Shown piece by piece: positions 55,110-63,709 of a DNA stretch of 64,000 nucleotides. The position numbers and the translations under genes are program-made. Under the pieces are notes generated by a model. It was given only the letters and a program-made list of their open reading frames with translations. It was not told the origin of the DNA and made no database searches. The first letter of the stretch is position 1. The number at the start of each line of letters is the position of its first letter. The DNA comes from [Leptolyngbya] sp. PCC 7376 (lineage in GTDB: Bacteria > Cyanobacteriota > Cyanobacteriia > Cyanobacteriales > MRBY01): NCBI RefSeq assembly GCF_000316605.1, contig NC_019683.1, forward strand, positions 852,036 through 916,035, given 5' to 3'.

Positions 55110-56135
55110 TTAGAAAACAACGTTTCGAACAAAACTATCATCTAAAATATTAGCTGGTTCGATCGACTGAGAAATCAGATTATTATCCAGCATTATCTGG
55201 ATCAGCTTTTCCATTCCTTGAACTAAAGCAGGATCTGTTTGATCCAGTAGCTCTTGATTCTCCTGAAGACTAGGTTGTTGCAAACCATCAAAGGAATTCA
55301 GCATTTGTTCTGCTGTCACACCAGTTCTTTTTGCCATTAATACGGCGGCTTCTCCGGGATTTTGATTGAAATATTCTAAAGCTTTAAATCGTCCATTAAC
55401 TAAAGCTTGAACTGTTTCTCGATCTGTTTTTATTCTGCCAGTATTGATAACGAGTGTATCTACAATTTCCCCAGGAATTTGACTACTATCAAATAAAATA
55501 GGTGCCTCTTGAGCCAATAAATTGAGCATCGGTTTCCCAAAGGTAACAACTGCATCAACATATCCTGTATTGTATGCACTTTCATGCTCGGTGGTTTCTA
55601 GAGAAATAATTTCGATATCCTGTATCTGCATATTATTTTCCTCTAAAGCTCTCGCTAGAAAGAATGCACCTAATGCTGTGGACTCAACGCCGACTTTCTT
55701 TCCTTTCAAGTCTTGCATATTACTCATGCCAGGCTTGCCTAAAATAGCATCACCACCGTGGGAGATATCCATGATTCCCACTATTTTTATATTTTTCTGG
55801 GTTGTTGCTAACACAATAGCTTGATCGATCGAAAGCCCAGCACCTTCAATCTCGTTGTGACGATAAGCTCTTACTTCTTCAGTGCCTGAAGGATAATCCA
55901 CTAAATGAATAGGTTTGTCTCCATAATACCCAAGTTCTCGTGCGAGGTAGAGTGTTTCATAGCCAGGCCATAGATTAGCTCCAATACGCAAAGGTTGTGC
56001 AGCTGGCTGCGTACAATTACTAAGCGTCAATGAAAAAAAGAGCCCTATCAACAGACAAGAAATTACTTTAATGACTTTTTTATGGGATATGTCAAAATAG
56101 TCATTTTTCAAAAAAAATAATCGCTTTTTTTCCAT
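55110..56135 (-). CDS. NMT1/SsuA-type periplasmic binding lipoprotein
   Basis: A 341-residue binding protein with signal peptide and probable lipid Cys41 (FSLTLSNC; the Asn before Cys is unusual). The mature part has the NMT1/TauA-like start LRIGANLWPGYETLYLARELGYY, the ligand-region NIKIVGIMDISHGGDAILGKPG, LKGKKVGVESTALGAFFLARAL and YVDAVVTFGKPM. Relatives bind sulfonates, nitrate, or thiamine precursors. No permease or ATPase gene accompanies it; instead a hybrid kinase follows on the same strand. It is therefore more likely a ligand receptor for that kinase than a transporter component. Confidence 0.82.
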   Translation of the reverse strand: MEKKRLFFLKNDYFDISHKKVIKVISCLLIGLFFSLTLSNCTQPAAQPLRIGANLWPGYETLYLARELGYYGDKPIHLVDYPSGTEEVRAYRHNEIEGAGLSIDQAIVLATTQKNIKIVGIMDISHGGDAILGKPGMSNMQDLKGKKVGVESTALGAFFLARALEENNMQIQDIEIISLETTEHESAYNTGYVDAVVTFGKPMLNLLAQEAPILFDSSQIPGEIVDTLVINTGRIKTDRETVQALVNGRFKALEYFNQNPGEAAVLMAKRTGVTAEQMLNSFDGLQQPSLQENQELLDQTDPALVQGMEKLIQIMLDNNLISQSIEPANILDDSFVRNVVF

Positions 56136-56504
56136 GAAGCACTCTGTTTGAATTTTCTCCTATAAATATTTTAGAAAATCTATGGGAAACTCAAAACAAA
56201 GATCAATATTTAGTAATAAATACATTTATAGTTGGGCTGAGATAAATCTCATATAAGATCAACTCTATTTTTTCTCAAATGCGTCCTAGCCAAAGCTCTA
56301 GAAAATTTATTGATAGTACTGGTAGTAGCTAATCTCTTATTATTTTCAGAAAATCTGAAATTTGATTCAATATTTTAAATCCCATGGCGATCACTTCGCG
56401 ACAGAAATGCAGGCTTCCATGCATTCTAATTCTCTAGAGACAATCAGCACAGTAAAAATAGCCAATGCTAAACTAGTTCTATCGTTTCAGTTTGATCAGC
56501 TCCT
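56136..56504. promoter_or_regulatory. AT-rich divergent intergenic region
   Basis: No gene seen. It holds the promoters of the binding-protein/kinase pair (leftward) and the small membrane protein (rightward) and one operator-like dyad at 56343-56359: TTTCAGA and TCTGAAA around AAA. Confidence 0.4.
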
Positions 56505-56699
56505 GTGAATCATTCCACCTCTTCTAATATCTTGACACTGTTTATCACCTGCCTGGTTTCTTTTCTAGCGCTGTGGATTCTGCGAGGTATGGGTCTCCCT
56601 CCTTTTACGATGATTCCAGGAGGCATTATTAATATCATGTTACTTTTGACCATTCTTTCTGGTATTTTTTATGGTCTGAACTGGACAAGAAATTATTAG
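56505..56699 (+). CDS. Small two-helix membrane protein, unknown function
   Basis: A 64-residue protein with two hydrophobic helices (ILTLFITCLVSFLALWIL and GGIINIMLLLTILSGIFYGL) and a conserved-looking loop GMGLPPFTMIPGG between them. Start GTG 56505. The stop codon is nine bases before the HI0933-type flavoprotein start and the latter's ribosome site AGGGAG begins within it, so the two are co-translated. Confidence 0.65.
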   Translation: MNHSTSSNILTLFITCLVSFLALWILRGMGLPPFTMIPGGIINIMLLLTILSGIFYGLNWTRNY

Positions 56700-56707
56700 G
56701 GAGATTA

Positions 56708-57943
56708 ATGACCAAATTAATTGTGATTGGTGGTGGGGCTGCTGGTTTTTTTGGGGCGATCGCCGCAGCTCGTAGCAACCCAAAATTGCAAGTCATTTTA
56801 TTAGAAGCAGGAAAAGATTTTTTAGGGAAAGTCCGTATTTCTGGCGGGGGACGCTGTAATGTCACTCACCATTGTTTCGACCCGGTAGAACTCACAAAAG
56901 CCTACCCTCGGGGCAGTCGCGAATTGCGAGGGGCATTTAGTCAGTTTCAGCCGAAGGATATGATCGCTTGGCTCAAAGCCGAAGGGATTGCGCTCAAAAC
57001 AGAAGCGGATGGGCGGATGTTCCCAACCACGGATGATTCGGCAACAATCGCCAATTGTCTCAAACAGGCTGCAATCCAGGCAGGGATACAGTTACGCACT
57101 TTCAGTGCCGTAAAATCCATTGATAAAAATGAGGCAGATCAATTCATCATTTCTTTGGGAGCTGGAGACAAACTCACAGGCGATCGCTTACTAATTGCGA
57201 CGGGCAGTCATCCGTCTGGTCATGGATTTGCAAAAACTTTAGGTCATAAGATTCTTGAGCCAAAACCCTCATTATTTACGTTCCAAATTAAAGATTCTCG
57301 TTTAGCAAATTTGTCAGGGGTCAGTGTTCCCCATGCCATTGCCAGTATCAAAATCAATAAGAAAAAAAAGCTCGAACATAGTGGCCCTTTACTCATTACC
57401 CATTGGGGATTAAGTGGCCCAGCCGTCCTGAAATTATCAGCATGGGGGGCCAGAGTTCTTGCGGACCATCAATATAAAATGCCCCTTACCGTGAATTTTT
57501 TACCAGAAGAAAATCCAGAGACTTTACGTCAGAAAATCCAGCAATTCAAAGCTCAAAATCCAAAGAAGAAAATCAATACATTTTCACCGATTGATATCCC
57601 AAAAAGATTATGGCAAAGTTTTGTGAGCTACGCGGCGATCGCCTCTGAACAAAATTGGGCAGATTTATCAAAGAAACAATTAAATATCATCATTCAAGAA
57701 GTTACTCAAGGACATTATCAAATCCAAGGAAAAGGTGTTTTCAAAGATGAATTTGTCACTTGCGGTGGCGTAACACTTAAAGAAATTAATTTTAAAACGA
57801 TGGAAAGTCGCGTTTGTCCCAATCTTTATTTTGCTGGAGAAGTGCTAGATATTGATGGAATTACTGGCGGTTTTAATTTTCAAAGTGCATGGACTACAAG
57901 CTGGATCGCAGGTAAGGCGATCGCCACATCAACGTCACTTTAG
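56708..57943 (+). CDS. HI0933/BaiN-family FAD flavoprotein
   Basis: The 411-residue protein has the dinucleotide-binding motif V-I-G-G-G-A-A-G-F-F-G, the family signature SGGGRCNVTHH, GRMFPTTDDS, LLIATGSHPSGHGF and the C-terminal CGGVTLKEINFKTMESR with YFAGEVLDIDGITGGFNFQ. These are hallmarks of the HI0933-like (aminoacetone oxidase/BaiN) flavoproteins, whose natural substrate is poorly known. Length is normal. It is coupled to the small membrane protein upstream and convergent with the Ycf37-like gene. Confidence 0.9.
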   Translation: MTKLIVIGGGAAGFFGAIAAARSNPKLQVILLEAGKDFLGKVRISGGGRCNVTHHCFDPVELTKAYPRGSRELRGAFSQFQPKDMIAWLKAEGIALKTEADGRMFPTTDDSATIANCLKQAAIQAGIQLRTFSAVKSIDKNEADQFIISLGAGDKLTGDRLLIATGSHPSGHGFAKTLGHKILEPKPSLFTFQIKDSRLANLSGVSVPHAIASIKINKKKKLEHSGPLLITHWGLSGPAVLKLSAWGARVLADHQYKMPLTVNFLPEENPETLRQKIQQFKAQNPKKKINTFSPIDIPKRLWQSFVSYAAIASEQNWADLSKKQLNIIIQEVTQGHYQIQGKGVFKDEFVTCGGVTLKEINFKTMESRVCPNLYFAGEVLDIDGITGGFNFQSAWTTSWIAGKAIATSTSL

Positions 57944-57966
57944 ATCTTTTCTTCCCAATAAAAAAG

Positions 57967-57992
57967 AGCCAAATTAATTCTGGCTCCTAGTC
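57967..57992. terminator. Terminator between flavoprotein and ycf37-like genes
   Basis: GAGCCA (57967-57972) and TGGCTC (57982-57987) pair around a 9-base AT loop, with A-rich sequence on the left and T-rich sequence on the right; fits both convergent genes. Confidence 0.6.
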
Positions 57993-58033
57993 TTTTCAAC
58001 TATTAATTTAATCGTCAAGTCAAACAAAAATTT

Positions 58034-58567
58034 CTACGAGGATGTTGCAAAACGCTTACGGAGAGATTCAGCACGTTTCTTCGCTGTTTTATTCTCAGGT
58101 TCCGTTTCTAAAACTTTTTCATAAGTTTCGAGTGCCTTCGCTGTCAGTTGCTTTTTCTCGTAAATATTCGCCAAGTTATTGAGTGCAGTAGGGTAGTCTG
58201 GCAAAGCTTTTAGAGCTGCTTTATATTGACGAATAGCGAGATCATATTGTTCTTGAGCAAAGTAAGCATAGCCGAGAGCATTGTAAATTAAGGCTTTATT
58301 TTCTGCTTCTAATTCATCTTCATCTTTAAGCGCTTTTTTCAAAAGTTGAGCTGCTTGTACATGAAGCTTTTTATCGAGGTAAAGACTGCCTAATTCATAA
58401 TATTCTTTTGCTGTACCGGGTTCTTTTTGCAGTTTTTTGCGCAACTTATCGTAGGTGCTTTCAATACGGCGGGTCTTAATGATTTCACGCAATAATAAAA
58501 TAGCAAGGATGCCTAATAGTCCTACAAGAATCGATAGATAAAAAACCGGTAAGGAAGCAGTATCCAT
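58034..58567 (-). CDS. ycf37: Ycf37-like TPR protein, photosystem I biogenesis
   Basis: The 177-residue protein has one N-terminal membrane helix (FYLSILVGLLGILAILLLREI) followed by three tetratricopeptide repeats (AKEYYELGSLYLDKKLHVQAAQLL, NALGYAYFAQEQYDLAIRQYKAAL, NNLANIYEKKQLTAKALETYEKVL) and a basic end (KRAESLRKRF). The length and order match Ycf37, which helps assemble or stabilise photosystem I in Synechocystis and plastids. The TPR fold is certain; the symbol rests on overall resemblance. Confidence 0.72.
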   Translation of the reverse strand: MDTASLPVFYLSILVGLLGILAILLLREIIKTRRIESTYDKLRKKLQKEPGTAKEYYELGSLYLDKKLHVQAAQLLKKALKDEDELEAENKALIYNALGYAYFAQEQYDLAIRQYKAALKALPDYPTALNNLANIYEKKQLTAKALETYEKVLETEPENKTAKKRAESLRKRFATSS

Positions 58568-58649
58568 AACAAAAAATTGACGTTTAAATATTTTTTATAT
58601 TAATAAGACAGCTACAAAAAAGTAGCAGTTTTGCTAGTCTATCAGTTCT

Positions 58650-59432
58650 TTAGGGGAGTCCCCAATGATTGATACGATCCTGTAACCATCCGCTTTCTCG
58701 CCATTCTGCCATTAGGGTCTGGATTTCGTCGTAGAGACTTTGGTGCTGGTTACCTTTCGGGAGGGCGATCGCCAAAGCATTTCCTTCAAGCCATGCGGGC
58801 AACAATCGATAATTTGGATATTCTTGTGTCCACCCAGTCAACACGGAATGATCACCAGCAAAGGCATCAGCCTGATTATTTTCGAGCAGCGCTAAAGCTT
58901 CTTGGTAAGAATTCACCGGGATTAATGTGGTAGACGGGAAATAACTCTGGACAGCGGCGATCGCCTCGGAAGAATTGAGAACTGCGACCCTTTGTGTTGT
59001 GATTTGGTGGGCTTCACTTAATCCAGCTTGTTTTGTGACAAACCCAAGCCCATCGAGATAATAGTAAGCACTAAAATCTACTAGCCTTTGGCGCGACGCA
59101 TTCACACCCAATTGGGCAACAACTAAATCTAGGTCACCCTGTAATAACAAATCCAAACGCTCTTGGTTTTTGACAGGAATCAATTCAATCTGCGATGCAT
59201 CCCCCAACAGTTCGGTGGCGAGGCGACGGGCAATATCAATTTCTAAGCCTTGCAATTCTCCTGTTCCATCCCGAAAGGCTAGGGGACGAACATTTTCTTT
59301 TACTGCAATTTGAATTGTGCCGCGCTCCTGAATGTCTTCGAGAGGAGTCGCAAACAATGGGTTGGTCATAAAAATGGAGGCGATCGCCGCACCCAAACAA
59401 CTTACAGATTTATGCAGGGAAAACAAGCTCAT
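58650..59432 (-). CDS. Polar amino acid-type binding protein
   Basis: A 260-residue exported solute-binding protein of family 3. A signal peptide (GAAIASIFMTNPLFA) precedes GTIQIAVKENVRPLAFRDGTGELQGLEIDIARRLA, the family signature region, followed by the two-lobed core with DLVVAQLGVNASRQRLVDFS and the end ALPKGNQHQSLYDEIQTL. It would bind an amino acid or similar small solute in the periplasm. No permease genes adjoin it, so it probably serves a distant transporter. A terminator separates it from the ribosomal genes. Confidence 0.85.
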   Translation of the reverse strand: MSLFSLHKSVSCLGAAIASIFMTNPLFATPLEDIQERGTIQIAVKENVRPLAFRDGTGELQGLEIDIARRLATELLGDASQIELIPVKNQERLDLLLQGDLDLVVAQLGVNASRQRLVDFSAYYYLDGLGFVTKQAGLSEAHQITTQRVAVLNSSEAIAAVQSYFPSTTLIPVNSYQEALALLENNQADAFAGDHSVLTGWTQEYPNYRLLPAWLEGNALAIALPKGNQHQSLYDEIQTLMAEWRESGWLQDRINHWGLP

Positions 59433-59443
59433 CTACCTCCAAC

Positions 59444-59472
59444 AAAAAACCCCGAAATAACTTCCAGGGTTC
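59444..59472 (-). terminator. Terminator of the rpmI-rplT operon
   Basis: Read on the minus strand: GAACCC pairs with GGGGTT over a 14-base loop and is followed by TTTTTT. Confidence 0.7.
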
Positions 59473-59518
59473 TCGTATAGTTCTATCAAAAGATCTTTAA
59501 TTGTGATTTTGCCACAAC

Positions 59519-59869
59519 CTAGGCGCTCTTGGCGACTTCGACGATCTTGGTGAAAGCTGCGGGATCAACAACAGCAAGCTCAGCGAGCATCTTACGGTTA
59601 ATCTCAATGTTGGATTGCTTTAGCTGGTAAGTCAGCTTGCTGTATGAAATACCATTCATACGAGCTGCTGCGTTTACACGAACGATCCACAGGCGACGGA
59701 AATCACGCTTCTTCTTACGGCGATCGCGGTAAGCATTACGGAGCGCTTTCATAACCTGCTGATTAGCAGTGCGGAAGAGCTTAGAGTGAGAACCTCTAAA
59801 ACCTTTCGCTAATTTAAGGATTTTTTTACGGCGCTTACGGGCGACGTTACCGCGCTTAACTCTTGGCAT
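59519..59869 (-). CDS. rplT: 50S ribosomal protein L20
   Basis: The 116-residue basic protein begins [23 protein letters not shown] and includes [23 protein letters not shown] and [13 protein letters not shown], the standard L20 sequence. It binds 23S rRNA early in 50S assembly and in some bacteria represses its own operon. It follows rpmI by 94 bases on the same strand. Confidence 0.97.
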   Translation of the reverse strand: MPRVKRGNVARKRRKKILKLAKGFRGSHSKLFRTANQQVMKALRNAYRDRRKKKRDFRRLWIVRVNAAARMNGISYSKLTYQLKQSNIEINRKMLAELAVVDPAAFTKIVEVAKSA

Positions 59870-59963
59870 AAGGTGTACCTAAAAAATATAAAGAGTAGAA
59901 ATAAAAATAAAAACTTAGTTTTTGGCTATGTTTTTAACTATCCACGAGCCGTTCCTAAAAGAT

Positions 59964-60167
59964 TTAGGAGTAGGGCATCATGAGGCGTACTGCCTTCTCA
60001 TCGGTCTCATGGACAAGAGCCGCACCAGAAAGACGACGACGCTTCTGCTCAGAGCTCTTGTGGTTGAGGAGGTGATTCTTGAAAGCTTTACGACGAGTGA
60101 TTTTTTTGCCGCTTCCCGTCACTTTAAATCGCTTCGCAGCAGCGCGACGTGTTTTTAGTTTAGGCAT
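59964..60167 (-). CDS. rpmI: 50S ribosomal protein L35
   Basis: The 67-residue protein starts [27 protein letters not shown] and has the L35 feature [19 protein letters not shown]. The ATG at 60167 is fixed by the conserved N-terminus; the frame is open 20 codons further but without support. First gene of the rpmI-rplT operon. Its first codons and upstream region occur a second time at about 60717-60976 as part of a decayed tandem duplication. Confidence 0.96.
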   Translation of the reverse strand: MPKLKTRRAAAKRFKVTGSGKKITRRKAFKNHLLNHKSSEQKRRRLSGAALVHETDEKAVRLMMPYS

Positions 60168-60409
60168 ATAAATTTCTATAAATCGACACAGCTTACAATA
60201 ATAGCCTCTATATGCTCGATCCTTCAAGGGTTACAATCAAATTCTTTAATATTTTTTGGATTTTGCCTGTGAGTTTTATTGTGACTGGATTAGAGATCTC
60301 AGCAAGATCGAGACTCACTCTATTTGTAGTACTCAGTACAGCTACACAGACCAAGACAGTAGACTGTGGGGATGGTTTATTTTTAGATTGCTATTTCCGC
60401 ACAGTTCCA

Positions 60410-60716
60410 TGTATTTTACTGAGATCCCTTAATCAAATGGTCGATCAACCTATTATTGTGGCGATCGCCACAATAATATGCATACTACTTACTTTCGTTT
60501 TCCTCAATTTTTACTTGACTGAGTGAAATATAGTTAGAAGCCATTGAAGCTGTTCTTGCCTGAATGTTTTCTCCAATTTTTCCTTGGCTGAGTGAAACAG
60601 AGTTAGAAGCCATTGAAGCTGTTCTTGTCTGAATGTTTTCTCCAATTTTTCCTTGGCTGAGTGAAATAGAGTTAGAAGCCATTGAAGCCGTTCTTGTCTG
60701 AATGTTCATCTTTCTG
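60410..60716 (+). pseudogene. Broken 5' fragment of the EamA transporter gene
   Basis: ATG 60410 corresponds to the real start at 60977, but the frame stops at codon 8. Related sequence continues (for example P-I-F-P-W-L-S-E-T-E-L-E-A against P-I-F-I-R-L-S-E-T-E-L-G-A) in three tandem 69-bp units and ends near 60716. Too short and interrupted to encode a transporter. Confidence 0.78.
60502..60708. repeat. Three tandem 69-bp units
   Basis: CTGAGTGAAA recurs at 60519, 60588 and 60657, a period of exactly 69 bases (23 codons). The units (60502-60570, 60571-60639, 60640-60708) differ at few positions and derive from the EamA codons around PIFIRLSETELGANA. The first unit is the most divergent. 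Confidence 0.92.
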
Positions 60717-61155
60717 GTGATGTTTAATTTAGACATAATTGATTTCCATCAATCGACACAACTTACGATAGTAGTCTCTATATCCTCGATCTCTTAAAAA
60801 TCACATCTAATTTTTTATGTTTTTTTGATTCTGTCTTAGGGTTTTATGGTGACAGGTTTAGAAGCCTCAGACGGATAGACGATAACTCCCTTTGTATTCC
60901 TCAGTACAGTCAAACAGACCAAGACAGTAGACTGTGGGATGGTTTATTTTGCGGTTTTTTATCCTGAGCGCATTCCATGCAGTCTTCTGAGCTCTCTCAA
61001 TCTAAAGAACGGTCAGCCTATATTTTGGCGATCGCCACCCTTACCTTTGCGTTAATTGCCATTTCATTCGCCCCCATTTTCATTCGACTGAGTGAAACAG
61101 AGCTGGGTGCTAATGCAACGATATTTAACCGGATGTTTATCTTTTTGCTGGTGTT
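60717..61155. repeat. Tandem duplication, copy B (rpmI start remnant, intergenic, EamA 5' part)
   Basis: Begins with a remnant of the rpmI start on the minus strand (M-S-K-L at 60736 against M-P-K-L in rpmI), then a 240-base intergenic segment and the functional EamA start. Intergenic lengths agree closely: 242 bases in copy A and 240 here. Confidence 0.8.
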
Positions 61156-61921
61156 TGGATTTGGACGATTCTTAGCGCGCGGACAACAGGAAGAAGACGA
61201 AGCCGAGACTACAACACAAGACATCACGACATCCCAATGGTGGTTGCTTGGTGGAGTGGGGGTCATTTCAATTATTTCGTTGGTGCTCTGGGCTATTTCG
61301 CTTCAATACACTACCGTCGCCAAATGTATGCTGCTCAATAATCTCACCCCCATTTTTACGAGCTTGGGGAGTTGGCTCTTGTTTGGCAAAAAGTTTGATC
61401 GCAGATTTCTCATCGGTATGGCGATCGCCCTCACAGGAGCATTAGCACTAGGATTTGAAGATTTAAAAGGTGGCGAAGGACTATTGATTGGGGATATTTT
61501 GGCAATTTTGTCAGCGGTATTTCTCGGCACTTATTTTCTGATGGTGGAGCAACTACGCAGTAACTTTGACGCGACTACGATTCTGCTTTGGCGTTGTGGC
61601 GTTGGCAGTGCAATGCTTGTACCTCTCGTTTTTTTCACAGAAGGACAGTTTTTCCCAACAACAAAAATCGCAATTATTGCTGTATTGGGATTGGGAATTC
61701 TCTGCGAAGGCTTTGGCCAGAGATTGATTGCAGCCTGTATGGATCAATTGTCCTGTAGCTTTGTGTCGCTCTTTCTCTTACTTGAACCCATCGTTAGTGC
61801 ACTGTTAGCCTGGGCAATTTTCACGGAGGCTTTGGGCTTCACAACATGGCTCGGATTTGCGGTGGTCCTCACAGGGATTTATCTGGCACAGTCTAGTAGT
61901 GCAGCGGTCCAAGAAGCATAA
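60977..61921 (+). CDS. EamA/DMT-family transporter
   Basis: A 314-residue inner-membrane protein with about ten hydrophobic helices in two EamA repeats: first from ILAIATLTFALIAISFAPIFIRLSE to LLNNLTPIFTSLGSWLLFGKK, second from LLIGDILAILSAVFLGTYFLMVEQL to LFLLLEPIVSALLAWAIFTEAL. DMT transporters export or import metabolites; the substrate is not predictable. The full gene has its start region duplicated upstream as a decayed copy. It is read away from rpmI. Confidence 0.88.
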   Translation: MQSSELSQSKERSAYILAIATLTFALIAISFAPIFIRLSETELGANATIFNRMFIFLLVFGFGRFLARGQQEEDEAETTTQDITTSQWWLLGGVGVISIISLVLWAISLQYTTVAKCMLLNNLTPIFTSLGSWLLFGKKFDRRFLIGMAIALTGALALGFEDLKGGEGLLIGDILAILSAVFLGTYFLMVEQLRSNFDATTILLWRCGVGSAMLVPLVFFTEGQFFPTTKIAIIAVLGLGILCEGFGQRLIAACMDQLSCSFVSLFLLLEPIVSALLAWAIFTEALGFTTWLGFAVVLTGIYLAQSSSAAVQEA

Positions 61922-61990
61922 AACTATTTGCCATCACCTTCATCAGGATTTGTTAGAGTCGGACTGATTTGATATCCAGTTCGATTTTTT

Positions 61991-63673
61991 ATGACATTAC
62001 GGCGATCGCTCTCTTTCGGTTTCGCACTCATCATGGCTTGTGTGCTGACTATTCTGTCTCACAGTCCAGCACTGGCAAATTTTGGTGTATTCAATGTTTT
62101 GCTACCAGAGTCTGACCTCGCCAATGTTTTGCCGAATGATGGCACAGAATTGGTAATTGAACGGTGTGTGTATCTTGATGGTCGCTGTGTGTTTAAAGTG
62201 GCAGCACCACGCTCTGAGCTGGATACTCGCCTCAACTACATTCAAAAGCAACTGAATCGAGTCAAGCGACTTTACCGAGAAGGAGCAGAGAGCAATTTGG
62301 TCGTGCGTCAAAATGTGGAGGGCAATTTCAATAATATTGTTATCGATATTAACGGTGAATCGTTGCGACTAATGACGGTTACTCGTTGGGATGCGAAGTT
62401 ACAAGGGGATACCATTCCAGACCGAACCACCCAAATTATTGATCAGGTAGAAGCCAGTTTAGGTCGTAGTCGCGATGAAAGGCTTCCTACTTTTCTCAAA
62501 CGCCAGGGAATTTTAGCTGCTGGCGTTTTCGGGGTGGTGATCGTCTTAAATTTGGTTGGACGAGCTTGGTACAACAAATTAGAGAAACGCCGAAAACATG
62601 AGGAAGCCTTCCCTCAAAATAAAAACCTCATTTCAACCCAACTCACTCTGCGCCAATTCCATAATGTCCAAGAGGTGCAATACCGTCTCTGCCAACTCCT
62701 CCAGTGGGGGGCGATCGCCACAGCCCTTTTTATTAACATTGGCCTCTTTCCTCAAACTCGTATTGCTCAAGTTTGGCTGCTGAGGATTTTTCAGTATCCG
62801 CTCATTATTGCGTTCATCACCATTGCGGCCTATCTCGCCATCCGCATTAGCTATGCCCTCATCGCCAAGGCCAATCAATTTTTTACAGCTGGTGCCCTCG
62901 ATGCCTTTGCTTTCATCACCCAGGAGTCAAATCAACGGCTACAACTCCGGGTCAATACCTTTTCACAAGTGGCACGCAGTATCGTCACATTTATTATTTT
63001 GGCGATCGCCCTGCTGGTCTTTTTCTGGATTTTACACATAGATATTGCCCCAATCCTCGCAGGTGCTGGGATTATCGGTATCGTCATTTCCTTCGCGGCT
63101 CAGAATTTACTCAAAGACATCATCAACGGCTTTTGCATTATTTTCGAAGACCAATATGCTGTCGGTGATGTGATTAATGTTGGTGAGGTAGCGGGGTTTG
63201 TGGAACAAGTAAATCTACGCATTACCCAACTCCGCGATGAAGAGGGTCGTCTAATCACTATTCCCAACAGCGAAGTCCGTATTGTCGCCAACCTCACTAA
63301 CGAATGGTCACGAGCTAGCCTCAATATCCCAGTTGCCTACCAAACCGATGTCGATCAAGCCCTCAAAGTCATCAATAAAACAGCTTGGGAAATGCGTGAA
63401 GATAAATTTTGGAGCACATTAATCCTTGAAGACCCACTGCTTTTAGGTGTAGATAACTTTAATGAGCGAGGCATGGTCATCAAATTATGGATTAAAACCC
63501 TACCACTCAAACAATGGGATGTTGCCCGCGAATATCGCCGTCGTTTAAAGTACGCCTTTGAAGCTGTCGATATTCAGATGCCAACCATTCAAAATGAAAT
63601 CTGGCTGAAGCAAATGCCCAATAATAAGAGTGGCGATAGCTCAGAACAACTCAACATCTTTCAGAAAAAATAA
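61991..63673 (+). CDS. MscS-family mechanosensitive channel protein
   Basis: A 560-residue protein: signal peptide (ending near SHSPALA), a periplasmic domain of about 140 residues, then several membrane helices and the MscS core. The pore helix and following beta domain are clear: AGAGIIGIVISFAAQNLLKDIINGFCIIFEDQYAVGD, then ITIPNSEVRIVANLTNEWSRA. It is larger than E. coli MscS and resembles the plant/cyanobacterial extended type. It would release solutes on hypo-osmotic shock, which fits an organism that accumulates glucosylglycerol. Confidence 0.9.
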   Translation: MTLRRSLSFGFALIMACVLTILSHSPALANFGVFNVLLPESDLANVLPNDGTELVIERCVYLDGRCVFKVAAPRSELDTRLNYIQKQLNRVKRLYREGAESNLVVRQNVEGNFNNIVIDINGESLRLMTVTRWDAKLQGDTIPDRTTQIIDQVEASLGRSRDERLPTFLKRQGILAAGVFGVVIVLNLVGRAWYNKLEKRRKHEEAFPQNKNLISTQLTLRQFHNVQEVQYRLCQLLQWGAIATALFINIGLFPQTRIAQVWLLRIFQYPLIIAFITIAAYLAIRISYALIAKANQFFTAGALDAFAFITQESNQRLQLRVNTFSQVARSIVTFIILAIALLVFFWILHIDIAPILAGAGIIGIVISFAAQNLLKDIINGFCIIFEDQYAVGDVINVGEVAGFVEQVNLRITQLRDEEGRLITIPNSEVRIVANLTNEWSRASLNIPVAYQTDVDQALKVINKTAWEMREDKFWSTLILEDPLLLGVDNFNERGMVIKLWIKTLPLKQWDVAREYRRRLKYAFEAVDIQMPTIQNEIWLKQMPNNKSGDSSEQLNIFQKK

Positions 63674-63709
63674 CGTTGAGACAATCCTGAGGTAGTTAGT
63701 CGCTGAAAC

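Larger units (their letters stand above)
60148..60716. repeat. Tandem duplication, copy A (rpmI start, intergenic, EamA 5' part)
   Basis: Runs from the rpmI start codons through a 242-base intergenic segment into a broken copy of the EamA gene's 5' part. Landmarks shared with copy B include ATCGACACA[GA]CTTAC, CTCTATAT[GC]CTCGATC and GACCAAGACAGTAGACTGTG. It is about 130 bases longer than copy B, as expected from two extra 69-bp units. Confidence 0.8.

Noticed and set aside
60212-60526. Plus-strand frame of 104 codons with hydrophobic stretches
   Set aside because: It covers intergenic copy A and the broken EamA fragment in another frame; the homologous copy B region does not keep it open.
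60502-60708. Regular 69-bp repeats as a possible CRISPR array
   Set aside because: Units are contiguous without spacers, too long, and derive from the EamA coding sequence.
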